This document shows positions 13,537 through 26,783 of a stretch of 64,000 bases of DNA, piece after piece (the first letter of the stretch is position 1; each line of letters starts with the position of its first letter). A program made the position numbers and the translations under genes. The stretch comes from Trichomonas vaginalis G3 (lineage: Eukaryota > Parabasalia > Trichomonadida > Trichomonadidae), in NCBI RefSeq assembly GCF_026262505.1, contig NC_067207.1, positions 20,552,082-20,616,081 on the forward strand, written 5' to 3'. The notes under the pieces were generated by a model that was given only the letters and a program-made list of their open reading frames with translations, searched no databases and was not told where the DNA came from.

Positions 13537-16500
13537 TTGTCTGTCAAACCGAAATCATATGTCACTCAAATTGTACAGTCATTACACTCACTCAAATCAA
13601 CTAACGTTCATAATTGTCACCCACACTCTCAGTCATATTCTAAATAAAACCTTAAGTCATAGAGGCTGTCAAACGTCAGTCATATTGTCACTCAAACTTC
13701 AATCATTACAACTCACTCAATCAACATCATATTGTCAGTCAAAACTGTCTCAATTGTCACGTCAAAGTCATTCTTTATCTAACTAAAATAACCTAAGTCA
13801 TAGAGGCTGTCCAAACCGTCATCATATTGTCACATCAAACTGTCAGTCTTTATCCTAACTAAAAAGCTAATTCATAGTGTCTGTCCAAACCGTCAGTCAT
13901 ATTGTCACTCAAACTGTCAGTCTTATTCTAACTAAAAGCTAATTCATAGTGTCTGTCAAACCGAAGTCATATTGTCACTCAAATTGTCAGTCATACACTC
14001 ACTCAAATCAAACAGTCATATTGTCACCCACACTCTCAGTCATATTCTAAATAAAACCTTAAGTCATAGAGGCTGTCAAACCGTCAGTTCATATTGTCAC
14101 TCAAACTGTCAGTCTTATTCTAACTAAAAACTAATTCATAGTGTCTGTCAAACCGAAGTCACTAATTGTCACTCAAAACTGTCAACAGTCGTTATCCTAA
14201 CTAAAAAAGCTAATCATAGTGTCTGTCAAACCGAAGTCATTATTGTCACTCAAAATTGTCAGTCATTACACTCCTCAAATCAAACAGTCATATTGTCACC
14301 CACACTCTCAGTCATATCTAAATATAAACCTTAAGTCATAGAGGCTGTCAAACCGTCAGTCATATGTCACTCAAACTGTCAGTCTTATTCTAACTAAAAA
14401 GCTAATTCATAGTGTCTGTCAAACCGAAGTCATATTGTCACTCAAATTGTCATCATACACTCACTCAAATCAACAGTCATATGTCACCCACACTCTCAGT
14501 CATATTCTAAATAAAACCTTAAGTCATAAGAGGCTGTCAAAACCGTCAGTCATATGTCACTCAAACTGTCAGTCTTATTCTAACTAAAAAAGCTAATTCA
14601 TAGTGTCTGTCAAACCAAATATTGTCACTCAAATTGTCAGTCATACACTCACTCAAATCAACAGTCATATTGTCACCACACTCTAGTCATATTCTAAATA
14701 AAACCTTAAGTCATAGAGGCTGTCAAACCGTCAGTCATATTGTCACTCAAACTGTCAGTCTTATTCTAACTAAAAAGCTAATTCATAGTGTCTGTCAAAC
14801 CGAGTCATATTGTCACTCAAACTGTCAGTCTTATTCTAACTAAAAAGCTAATCATAGTGTCTGTCAAACCGAAGTCAATTGTCACTCAAATTGTCAGTCA
14901 TACACTCACTCAAATCAACAGTCATATTGTCACCCACACTCTCAGTCATATTCTAAATAAAACTTAAGTCATAGAGGCTGTTCAAAACCGTCATGTCATA
15001 TTGTCACTCAAACATCATCATAATTCTAATACTAAATAAGCTAATTCATAGATGTCTGTATCAAACCGAAAGTCAGTATTGTCACTTCATATTATTTATA
15101 TAATAAGATAAGTCATAACTCACTCAATCAACAGTTATATTGTCACTCAAACTGTCAGTCTTATCCTAACTAAAAAGCATAGTGTCTGTCAAACCGTCAG
15201 TCATATTGTCACTCAAACTCTCAATCATACACTACTCAAATCAAACATCATATGTCAGTCAAAACTTCAGTCATATTGTCACCCAAACTGTCAGTCATAT
15301 TCTAACTAAAAACCGTAAGTCATAGAGGCTGTCAAACCGTCAGTTCATATTTCACTCAAACTGTCAGTCTTATTCTAACTAAAAAGCTAATTCATAGTGT
15401 CTGTCAAACCGTGTCAGTCAATATGTCACTCAAACTGTCAGTCTTATCCTAACTAAAAAGCTAATTCATAGTTGTCTGTCAAACCGAATTATATTGTCAC
15501 TCAAATTGTCAATCATACACTCACTCAAATCAACAGTCATATTGTCAACCCACACTTCTCAGTCATATTCTAAATAAAACCTTAAGTCATTAGAGGCTGT
15601 CAAACCGTTCAGTCATATTGTCACTCAAACTGTCAGTCTTATTCTAACTAAAAAGCTAATTCATAGTGTCTGTCAAACCGAAGTCATATTGTCACTCAAA
15701 ATTGTCAGTCATACACTTCACTCAAATCAACAGTATATATGTCACTCAACTATCAGATCTATCCATAACTAAAAAGTAATTCATAGTGTCTGTCAACCGT
15801 CAGTCATATTGTCACTCATCTCAATCATTACATCTTTCATTCAAATCAACAGTCATTATTGTCAGTCAAACGTCATCATATTGTCACTCAAACTGTCAGT
15901 CCTTATTCTAAATAAAACTAAGTCATAGAGGCTGTCAAACCGTCAGTCATATTGTCACTCAAAACTGTCAGTCTTATTCTAACTAAAAGCTAATTCATAG
16001 TGTCTGTCAAACCGTCAGTCATATTGTCACTCAAACTTCAGTCTTATTCTAACTAAAAAAGCTAATTCATAGTGTCTGTCAAACCGAAGTCATATTGTCA
16101 CTCAAATTGTCAGTCATACACTCTCACTCAAATCAACAGTCAATTGTCACCCACACTCTCAGTCATATTCTAAATAAAAAAACTTAAGTCATAGAGGTCT
16201 GTCAAAACCGTCAGTCATATGTCACTCAAACTGTCAGTCTTATTCTAACTAAAAAGCTAATTCATAGTGTCTGTCAAACCGAAGTCATATTGTCACTCAA
16301 ATTGTCAGTCATACACTCACTCAAATCAACAGTCATATTGTCACCCACACTCTCAGTCATATTCTAAATAAAACCTTAAGTCATAGAGGCTGTCAAACCG
16401 TCAGTCATATGTCATCAAACTGTCAGTCTTATTCTAACTAAAAAGCTAATTCATAGTGTCTGTCAAACCGTCAATCATATTGTCACTCAAACTCTTCAAT

Positions 16501-17145
16501 CATACAACTCACTCAAATCAACATCATATTGTCACCGTCACATCCTTCAGTCTATTCTAAATAAACCTAAGTCATAGAGTGTCAAACGCTCTATTTTCAC
16601 TCAAACTATCAGTCTATCTAACTAAAACTAATTCATAGTGTCTGTCAAACCGTCAGTCATATTGTCACTCAAACTGTCAGTCTTATTCTAACTAAAAAGC
16701 TAATTCATAGTGTCTGTCAAACCGAAGTCATATTGTCACTCAAATTGTCAGTCATACACTCACTCAAATCAACAGTCATATTGTCACCCACACTCTCAGT
16801 CATATTCTAAATAAAACCTTAAGTCATAGAGGCTGTCAAACCGTCAGTCATATTTGCACTCAAACTGCAGTCTTATTCTAACTAAAAACTAATTCATAGT
16901 GTCTGTCAAACCGTCAGTCATATTGTCACTCAAAACTGTCAGTCTTATTCTAACTAAAAAAGCTAATTCATAGTGTCTGTCAAACCGAAGTCATATTGTC
17001 ACTCAAATTGTCAGTCATACACTCACTCAAATCAACAGTCATATTGTCACCCACACTCTCAGTCATATTCTAAATAAAACCTTAAGTCATAGAAGGCTGT
17101 TCAAACCGTTCAGTCATATTCACTCAAACTGTCAGTCTGTATTCT
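13537..17145 (-). repeat. 24-bp satellite, inverted orientation
   Basis: Reverse complement of the satellite, with recurring units such as CTGTCAAACCGTCAGTCATA and TTCTAACTAAAAAGCTAATT. It is cleaner than 5401-13436, with long stretches (16260-16420, 16660-16850) matching the clean right-hand array. It ends sharply at 17145, where the inverted-repeat arm begins. The ORFs in it are repeat translations. Confidence 0.9.
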
Positions 17146-18552
17146 AACTAAAACTTCAAACTTCTTCCAATTTATTCTTAATCAATTGTAAATTTTTAAA
17201 ACCATTTTTTAAAATAATTTTGCGTAAATTTTATTCTCATGTTTTTTAATCGAAATTGATACATTTTCAAAAAATAATATTGACTTATAAATTCATTTTT
17301 AAGGTGAAATAGTATTGTTTTATTAAAGTATATAATAATATATAAAAAATTAATGAATAATATAAGCAGATTTTTAGTTTACAAAACAAATATGAGCAAT
17401 GCAATTTCAAACTTTTGCTGGCAATTTCGATATTGCTCAAGTTTGTAGTATTTGTGATACCTATAACATCGGCTAATCAAAATTCGATTTTTCTTATGAG
17501 TTATTGAGAAAATTTGATTGCAATGAGAAGGATTTCGACGTTTTTGATAAACTAAGAGCTGAGCTTTAGGGGTTCAGTTCATTTATGGCTGTAGTTTGAT
17601 GCGTAGATCTCTTTTTTATTGTAAATTCTTTCAGCATGGAGATAGAGAATGAATCTTTTGAGAACTTTATGAGTTTTTACACCCGTAAAGAGGTCCTTCG
17701 AGGAAAGATAGTCCAGACTACATGAAGATGTGGGTTAACCAAAAAAATCCGATGGTTTCCCCATATTCATGTAGATCTTCGAAAAAATGAGCACCAAAAA
17801 AGCCAAAAAAAATAGGCTTTTTATTGGATTTGTACACTAGATCAATAATCTATTTAGGATCTGACACTCTTTTTAGCCAGAGATATGAGGTCCTTTCTAG
17901 GAAAACGATCTATTCATCCATAAAAAAAATGAATTATCGTTTTCCCCAGAAATTACATGGGGAGTGGTAAAAGTAAAGCAAATCTGGGTAATAGATTTCA
18001 ATGTGGATGTAAAATTTTTGAAATGAAAGTATTACTTTTCAATTGCTCTATTGTAAAGGAATAATGGCTTTAGCATGTAATGTTGTCTATAATTAAACAA
18101 TGTATAATATTAAATACTTTTCAGAACATAAATTGATTTAATGAAATTTGATTATACTAAATTCATTTTTATATTATGTTTTATTTTCTAGCACGTTTAT
18201 TTCAATTCTTTTATATATTCAAAGTTATGCTGGTATCTGCGTTTCATGATAAAACATGATTTAATATTTATTTTTCAATGAATATTTACATTTAATAATT
18301 AATATTTACATTTAATAATTAATATTTACATTTAGCAATCATTGCATATTAGTAAATTATGGAATCATTTATCTTCATAACAACTTTTTTTCTGAATATA
18401 TATCAATTATTGAAAAATTATTTCTATAGAATTCAATTGATTAATTTATTGGATTGTCAATCTCAATATCTATTTATATTTACGATATTTTTTATTCAAC
18501 AAAAAATTAAATGTTTTCAAATATTTTCTTTGCTTTATTTGATTTTAAAATC
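17146..18552. other. AT-rich intergenic DNA upstream of kinase 1
   Basis: There is no convincing gene. The ORF at 18359-18565 is low complexity and ends over the kinase start. The segment is shared with 34290-35722, so it is part of the inverted repeat and not unique sequence. Confidence 0.6.
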
Positions 18553-18930
18553 ATGGATGATTTAGGGGTGGTATTCGAGAGCTTCGGATTAATATTCAAT
18601 GAAACAATTGCAAAAGGCGGCTATGGGACTGTTTATAAGGTCTATTCTGAATACTACAAACAAAATTTTGCAGTTAAAAAAATTCCCGCAAATAAATTCA
18701 ATGATAACGAAATTGCGTGCATGATAGAAATTAGATCTAGCAACATTGTTCCATTGTATAAGTATCTGAGGAATAAAGATTTTGTATATTTATTAATGGA
18801 ATATTGTCCAAGCTCAATTGATAAAATATTTCTTGAAAGATGGGTCCTCACAAACGAAGAATTATATCGATATGCAATTGGAATGGCTCAATCCTTACAA
18901 AGCTGCCATGAATTTGGTATTCGTCATGGA
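17146..18930 (+). repeat. Inverted repeat arm, left
   Basis: The reverse complement of 33912-35722 runs along this stretch. It starts at AACTTCAAACTTCTTCCAA next to the satellite, passes through about 1.4 kb of AT-rich DNA and enters the first 125 or so codons of kinase gene 1. The match stops at 33912 only because an assembly gap begins there, so the true repeat may be longer. A 20-bp unit (AATATTTACATTTAATAATT) is repeated three times at about 18282-18341 in this arm. Both kinase copies point into the roughly 15-kb interior. Confidence 0.88.
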
Positions 18931-19429
18931 GATGTAAAGCCATCAAACTTCCTTATAGATAAATATGGAAGAGTTAAAATTTGTGACTTCGGGTTTTCCC
19001 AAAAGCTCAATCGCGATGAAAATAATACAAATTTTAGCGGAACATTCATATATGAATCTCCAGAGATCATTAGACAGAACCATTTGATGGATTTGCAGCT
19101 GACATTTGGTCTTTGTATCGTATTTTATTTTAATTACAGGTCAATGTCCTTGGAATTTATATTCCAAAGATGCAATGATTAAATCAATCCAGAATGCTAT
19201 TTTCGACGAATTCCAAATCAATGATTTGCTCCTACGAAGGATTGTTTCTCTTTGTCTCCAGATAGATCCTACAAAAAGACCATCTGCAGAAGATCTTGTT
19301 AATATGCTCCGCGAAAAGATTGAAACTGGAAGGAAAAAGCTAATAAGGCCGATTTCATCGGCTATGTTTACAACACCTTTGATGAAATCAAAAACACACA
19401 CAAGAATTAGGCATGTATCAAGCTTTTAA
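18553..19429 (+). pseudogene. Serine/threonine protein kinase 1, frame broken twice
   Basis: A eukaryotic protein kinase catalytic domain, nearly all of the protein. Counting from the ATG at 18553, chosen because the kinase fold begins about 15 residues later: glycine loop KGGYG (21-25), ATP-anchoring lysine K42 in FAVKK, helix-C glutamate near E59, catalytic loop HGDVKPSN with D127 and N132, DFG at 145-147, and ESP in place of APE (168-170). After PEII the frame slips near 19085 and again near 19115. Each needs one base, and beyond them TGQCPWNLY and the C-lobe helices continue to the stop at 19429. Either the gene is newly dead or two bases were lost in assembly. A longer ORF begins upstream at 18511. 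The substrate is unknown. Confidence 0.85.
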
Positions 19430-19847
19430 TTATTTAATGCATTACCATGTTAATGTTTAATGTAAATTTTATTTTTCCATGAATTTTTTTTACCAAGATT
19501 TCTAAATTATATCACTATAGTCTTTCATACCTGATTAATTTTTGCGTTAGACACAAAGATAGCTTTCCAAGATTGAATTGGTTATATATCTGTCGTATGC
19601 TGGTAAAAATTGCATTTCGTATATTTTGAATACTTTAATTTCTCAAATTAATGAGTTATTATGAGAGCAGTACATACTGTATGAATAATCTTCTATTAAA
19701 CTACTAAAATCTGCAAATTTTAAATGCGAATTCGCCGATTATTTTCAATAAATTAATTAAAAAGCATAATTAATTAAATAGCATGATACAACTACATGAA
19801 AAGGTTTAAAAACAATCAAAACCGAATTATAAAAATAACAAATAAAC
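19430..19847. other. Gap between convergent kinase genes
   Basis: 418 bp of AT-rich DNA between the 3' ends of two converging kinase genes. I see no gene or clear repeat; it probably holds both polyadenylation regions. Confidence 0.6.
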
Positions 19848-20782
19848 TTAATTAGATAATAATCTTGGAATCTTTCTTGGAATACTAGGAACAATAATGC
19901 TTGGCATCATATTAAGATGTCCTTCATATCTTGGAAGAGATGAAGATCTACCGTTGATTAGAGATCTTGAACGGTTTGGAACGCAGTGTTTTGTAACACC
20001 ACTTGAAGTCTTGCATACATAGTCTAGTAACTGGGAAACCGACCATCTTGTTTCGACATTTGGATCAAGTGCATGGTTAAAAATCTGTCTAAATTCATAT
20101 GAGCAGTGGTCAGGTATTTCGAAGAATCCCTTGGACATGAGGCTATGTATCTCCATCATGTTGTTTCCGAAGAATGGGAGTCTGCCGTGGAATCTTAACA
20201 TGTATAATGTGACTCCGAATGACCAAGCGTCTGCCTTGAATGAATCATATGGGACTTTCAGGAATTGTTCTGGGGCTATGAATGCAACGGAGCCTCCGTA
20301 TATCATTGATTTTTCGTTCTTCTGGAGAAATTGGGCGATTCCGAAATCAGCTAGTTTAATTCTTCCAAATGAGTCGATCAATATATTTGATGGCTTGATG
20401 TCATGGTGACTAGCATTGTTCTGGTGCATGTAGCTAAGGGCGCCTAAAATCTGTTTGGCCCATTCCATAAGCTTTGACTCTGGGATGTTTTCATTTTGTA
20501 TCAAATAATCTTCAAGACTTCCATTTTCGCAGAATTTGAGAACAAGTACATAATAATTTTTTTCATTGAAGTAGTCATAAATGTTAATGATGTTGGGATG
20601 CATCATTTTTGATAATACAAGATATTCCTGATGAAATGTCATTTCAAAGACTTTTTGCAAACAAACGGAATGCCATATTTTTGGTTATGGCATACATAGC
20701 AATGGGAGAATGTTCCATGTCCGATTTCGTACTTCATATCATAGCCTTGGCTAGTAAGTAACTGGGGGACAAATGTATCCAT
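19848..20782 (-). pseudogene. Serine/threonine protein kinase 2, one frameshift
   Basis: A compact protein kinase. The best start is the ATG at 20782, because the reading from there gives the glycine loop IGHGTFSHCYV (about residues 20-30) and the lysine in FVCKK. Around 20640-20655, at an AAA run, the frame slips by one base. The remainder (270 codons from 20660) has HPNIINIYDYF, the catalytic loop HHDIKPSN (H in place of the usual R), DFG, an APE motif in FIAPEQF and WSFGV. The arrangement resembles CAMK-like kinases of trichomonads. The C-terminal tail is short and basic with no added domain. As with kinase 1, a single missing base separates a live gene from a dead one. Confidence 0.85.
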
Positions 20783-22238
20783 GGAAAAAAATAAATACTA
20801 TTTTGACGAATTTTTCAGAAACACTCAAATCTTTACGTGCAGATAACTTATGTAGTAATTTTTATTATACTCCGTTAATACATTACTTTGTATCAGTAAT
20901 GCTTCAGAAAAATAAATTCCCAATTGAATAATCTTTCAAAAGATCCATTGAAAAAAAAACGAACAACATTTGATAGAATATCTCCCCATATCGTCGTTAT
21001 TATTGTGAATGAAATACATGATAATAGAATGTAAGCAAATATTAATGGTTAAAATAAATTTCATATGAATTTATTGACACTTTCAGAATATGAAAGTAAG
21101 TTCTATAATAATAATGAACTGTTGTCCTGTATTCATTATTAATTAATACGTGTGTTTTGTGCTCACAATTTTTTTTCTGAAATAAGAAAAATTAAATAAT
21201 TATGGAATATATCTTACATATGATCGATGAAATACGAAATAAAAATTCAATTGATTATAAATTTTACACCCTTGCCTTTTTTTGTAAAATATTTATTCCT
21301 TGAGTAATTACTGATGAAACTCTTTTCTATTACTGTCAAGAAAATTGATTGATATCCTATCAAAATTAGAAAACAGTATGTACTCAATTTTACATGAAAA
21401 GCAATTTTGTTTAATCGTCTTATATTCGATATTTTGAAGATATCACATCCGATAAAAATAATTTTCAATAGTTGAACCTTCGACACGATAATTTCATGAA
21501 ATTTTGATGTTAAAATATTTCAGCATACGTGTTGTTGATAAATACTATGGTAAATCATTTTTATGACATACTTTTTTTAATTCATTTCTGATCTCGCTTT
21601 TGGGCGCTTGTATTTGATATTTCACTTGGTTTGGTAATTATTACAAGTATTTTAATATTAATTATACTTAATCATATAAATAAACTGTATTTATTTATTA
21701 TTCCGTTTTTCTCATCAAATTTTTTACAAAATTCTGAGAAATTAGGAAACAATAATAAATGATTGTTATTTGATTCATTTTGATTTATTTCATTGTTTCA
21801 AATAGAACAATGGCATAAGATGTGTACAATGTCTAATTTTTTATATTTACCTCATATTTTTTCATTCAATTATAATCACGCATAATTAAGCAATTTCTAG
21901 GAGATACATTTAAGTAAAAGAGAATAAATGCTAATTTCTACTATTTTAATGTTATATATAATTTTCACAGATTCGAAAGTGTCAATTTTGGTATTTGCTC
22001 TGAATTTGCATGTATTCAATCAACTTTTCGTAAATGTAAGTTTGAGAATTAAATAAAATAGAAGAATTTTCAAGAATCAGAAAATTTCAATTCCAAAACT
22101 CGGAATTCAACTAATTACATGAGAAATTGCTTGTTTCTATTCTACGTATACTCAGATAGAAGGTAATATTTAAAAAGTCAAGTATTTCATAAAAACAAAT
22201 TTACAAACATATAAAAGAAATAAAAGATAAAAATAAAG
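20783..22238. other. Intergenic, no gene recognised
   Basis: About 1.45 kb of AT-rich DNA between the start of kinase 2 and the 3' end of the cyclase. The only ORF of note (21247-21486, minus) is low complexity and I do not support it. I found no tRNA, repeat or transposon end here. Confidence 0.5.
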
Positions 22239-25200
22239 TTATGGTTCGACAAGATATGTGAACATCTTGCCGCCTTTGACGTCGATTTCACCACGTTCTT
22301 TGATGTCGAACTGTTGACCATAGATAAGTTCATAGACTGGACGTGAAATGTGAACTTTCATTGGAACACCTTTGTTCTCCATCTCGTGTGCGATGTTGAT
22401 AGCTGGACCAAGGATTTCAAATGTTGGTTTCTCTGTGCCAATAACACCAGCAACAATATGACCACCGGTGTTGATACCAACACGGATACGAAGTTTCTCG
22501 TTCTCACTCTCATCGATGTCAAGAAGTTTCTTGATGACTAATGTGCCGAAGTCAACAACTTCTTTCGCATGAACGGCTGGTTGGTTAACTTCATCGAAGA
22601 TGCCACCAGCTGCCATGTGGCAGTCACCAATGCACTTGATCTTTGTCATTGTCTTGTGTGCATTTGTGATAGCATCGAACTCTTTGAACATGATGTTCAA
22701 CATACGCATGACATACTGTGCATCGTGGCTGCCACACCATGGTGTGAACTCAACAACATCTAAGAAGAGGACTGTTGCTGATTGAACACTGAATGAGATG
22801 TTCTTCTCGCCTGCTTGAACACGTGGAACAAGCATTGGTGGAAGGATAGATGCAAGCATGCTGTCGGACTTCTTCTTCTCGTCAGCAATAAGCTTCTCGT
22901 GCATGACGTTCTGTGTCTGGTCTCTGCCTGAGAAGATCTTACGACCACTGACACTTGTTGATGAAAACTCAAGATAGACTTTATCGCTATCTGACTTCTT
23001 GAAGATGACGTTAAGTGTGTTAGTGAAGATCTTATCAAGACTCTCACTACAGCTGAATCGTGACTCAACAAAGAAGTCTTTGACACTTGTGTTCTCGATT
23101 TCTGATTGCTTGATTCCGAACAATTCTTCGAATGCGGAATTGACTGTGATGATCTTTCCAGTTTCTTCCTGACAAACAATGACAACATCATTAAGCTTGT
23201 TGACAACTTCATTTGTGAACCAAAGGTGTTTGTCTGACTGTTCATCAACCATACTATTGTAATTTCCTGCGAGCAACTCCATAATTCTGCTATTATTTAA
23301 CACTGTTGTTGGAGGACATCTCATGAACAACTTGACAGTGAACTTCAATAAATCATTCTCATTCTTTGCACCAATAATAATTCTTATTGAGAAAAGAAAT
23401 GTAATAACAACGATAATAACTGAATAAATAATTTGTTTGGTGCCTTGGGTATCAATATTATTTGTAATAATCGGAATGATTTCATTTTCTGCTGGATTAA
23501 AGAAAGTAATATAAAGTTCAACGGGGCCAATTTGCCATAATTGCATAAATGTTGTTGATGTTGGATCATGGTAAATTGGATTGTCTTTTTTCATTAATCC
23601 GTAGTACTTATTCATATATGTAGTGGCAACATATAGTTGTTGAGCAGCTGATAAACAATGTGTGCTATCAAGAATGGTAGATGGAGGATGTGTTATATTG
23701 GTGCATGTTAATTCATTTGATGCAATATTGATGTACTTTTCCATTTCAGGGAATGGAACTTCTCTAACATCACTTCCACCTAATCTAATCATTTGAAAGT
23801 AAGAGACAAGAAACGGAATTCTATCTCCAATATTTTGGATTTCATCATCAAGAGAAATTATTGAGTTTGCAAAAACATCATCATATTTGGCTAAAGCAAT
23901 TTTGAAAATGCTTGCCATTACGGAATAAATGTATGAAACTGAACCATATAAATAATTAATATGATGTGAATTATAAAGGAGATTCTTCATTCCTTTTCTA
24001 TAAGCATTCATTGAAACATAATACATAATGCAACCTAAAACAATTACAACTAAGAAGCACAAGAAGTTTGAAACTTCAACTGATGTATTTGCAGATCCGT
24101 CAGATACTGATGCAAATAATTTAATGATACTATCTTCTTGTCTATTAGTTTCTTCATCAGCTGATGAGTCCATCATTGAAGATGTTCTTTCATGTCCATC
24201 TTTGAGTTTGTTAAGACTTGCAGAAACAGATGAAATAACAGTTTTGGGTAAAGTTGTCAATGTGAGCAAAATTTGATTTCTGTTTATTTGCAACCTTGAG
24301 AATTGCAAGTAATAGATTAGAAAATAGCTGATAATATTGACTATAATCAAGACAATGATTACAACAAGAAAGATTCTTTGATTTGTTGTATTAATAAATT
24401 TCAAATATTCAATCATTGTTAGTAAAGCATTGTTCATTGCTACTAATGATAATTGATTGTTATTTCTTGAAGTCAAAGAGTCTGGTCCGCTTGCAACTTC
24501 TGGAGTAATCTCTGTCAAATCACACAATTTTCCTACATGATTTGCAACCATATATGAAACATCTGCTACTGTTGTCATTGATGAATCTGCATAGGTGTTG
24601 TTTATATAATAGGAAAAGTTAATTGTATCAGTAAACAATAAATCTCTAACTTTTTCAATATATGAGTTACCTGGTTTATATGATCGAACTTCTGCCATAG
24701 CTTTATTTGTAGATGTGACACATGATGCAATGTAACGCAAAACTTGGACTGATTCTGCTGTTCCACCAATTCAAGGAAAATCAATAGGTGATTCGATTTT
24801 CCTTGAAGTATTCTTTGGATCGTCTAGCATTTGGAATAAATATCTTCCTGTGAATCCTGTTAGCATTGATACAATACTTCTTGTTCTTGCAATGCCTTGC
24901 ATGAAATCAAGTGGCTTTTCAATTTCAATAGCAAAAAAGTGGAAAGCAACAATCATGACAATCATTGGTATTAAAATGAGGAAAATATAAGCAATCAGTG
25001 TAGATTTGTAAATGTAGGAAATAGCTGGTATAATATGGTTATCGATTTGTTTTGCAATTGATTGCATTGCTTCCATGTTATTGGAATTAATATTATCATC
25101 CACTAATAATTCATCAACTCCCATTGATTCTGCTTCTGCAATAGTCTTTGTTTGACCATCAATTTCAGTGCATGTTTCTGGAATATGAGGAAATGAATCT

Positions 25201-26783
25201 ATACCTAACTGATGAATTGTATCTTCAGATATTTGTAATCCTCTCTGTAGTTTTGTTAAGTTTTCTAATGAAGCTTTAGCTGCAATTGGATCGCCTTTGA
25301 TTTCACTGAGGAATAAAGTATTTTGTCTTGCAACAAATCTGTTATTTGGATATTGCATTAATAAGTGATTCATTTCTACTTCGCATTCATTAACAGATAA
25401 TTTTGTACTTCTAATAGCTATGTTCATTTCATTGATATTACCTTGGAGCGTTAAATCCCAAATGTTCCTCAGTCTTGATTTTGTTTTATTGAATAACTTG
25501 GCAAGCTTTGAGATTTTCACCTTTAACTGTTGTGTAAACTTTGTTTCTCTTGTCTTGATGACATAGCCAGAAGTTGTTAAAATTATTGATTGTAATGCCT
25601 TATTCTTTGTATTCATTGTTGAAACTGTTTGAGCAACAAAAGCTAATGTTAATGTTTGTTCTGGATAAATCGCTAAGAATTTTGCATAAATTGCCCAAAC
25701 ATCAAGGGCGTCAGGCCATTGAGCAACTGCAAGTTTGAAAATTCTAAAACTCGTGCATACAGGATGTGCGTAAAGGAATCCAGTTGATAATAGCTGTTTA
25801 AATTTTGTTTCTCTTTTGAGGAAAGAAATATCTTGAGTTTCGTCAATTTCGTCCAATATTTTTAACTCTCTGACCATTCTTGTTTTAACATAGAAGAAAG
25901 TTGAAACGAATGAAACAATTGCTGCGGCAAGAAATAGAATAAAGAAAACTTCAGTCCATGGTGACCTGGCAAATATTGTATAAAGGTTACCTATGCATAA
26001 CAAAATACTCAGAACACAACCACCAAGAACCAAAATTGTATGAGATCTTTTGATGAATGAAGAGCAGTTGAAGCATGTTGATATGCAGTACAAGTAAAGA
26101 ACAATTGAGACAAACATCATTGCAGCTGATGGATATGTTGTTAAGTTTGTTGTAAGCGCAGAAGCAAATGTTACTACAGTTGTTGTAATAAGCAGCTTTG
26201 CTTGTGGGGAACCTTCAACAGAAGCAAAGGAGCATGGTCTAAAAACAAGTGCAATAGAATAGGCTCTTATAATAATCCACGCCCAGAGTGCAATTGCAAT
26301 AAATGAAGAAACATACGCTATTACATTTCCTGCATTTACATCCAATGTACCTGAGATATTTCCAGAAATCATTTGACCGGCATACTGAGCAGATATTGGA
26401 ACTAATAAGTATGGTCCTATAGCCATGAAAATGCTCAGAATATATGTTGAAGCTTTGGGTACTTTAGAAGTCTTCTTGTAAATAAAAGCCGTAATTATAA
26501 TGTAAATTAAAAATATTAAGAGTAAACCGTTGACCGCTAGCAAAATCCAATGTCCACTGCCACGTCTATATTGCAATGGAACAAGATGGAAGAAGACTGT
26601 AATAATTGACATTGCATTATAGGTCAAAGTTCCAGGAATGAAAGAATCTAAATTTGCTGCCATGAAAGCTCCACCAAGAAGTTGAAAGAATCTGAATATT
26701 GTAACAATACTGTATATAACATGTAGATTCGGAGCATAAATATCAAAATAATTAAAAAGTTGGATCAGGCTATCAATGATGGG
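22239..26783 (-). pseudogene. Membrane class III nucleotidyl cyclase with PAS domain; one internal TGA, no start codon
   Basis: One frame runs from about 26783 to the stop at 22239, broken only by a TGA at 24773-24771. The ten codons after it stay in frame and join directly to the second half. Upstream of the first ATG (26663) about 39 codons remain open and protein-like (IFRFFQLLGGAF), but no ATG precedes the stops TAA TGA, so the N-terminus is missing. The N-terminal half has many hydrophobic segments, then a soluble stretch and further membrane spans. Next come a PAS domain (around DVVIVCQEETGKIITVNSAF) and a C-terminal cyclase domain. The domain has the metal aspartates in LFLDVVEFT and KCIGDCHMAAGG and a lysine of the adenine-binding type. 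The place of the transition-state arginine (NxxxR) reads NIAHE. The family should make cAMP or cGMP from nucleoside triphosphate under control of a membrane receptor half; activity of this copy is doubtful. Confidence 0.88.

Noticed and set aside
22350-24276. Opposite-strand and shifted ORFs within the cyclase
   Set aside because: They overlap the long cyclase frame and show no domain of their own.
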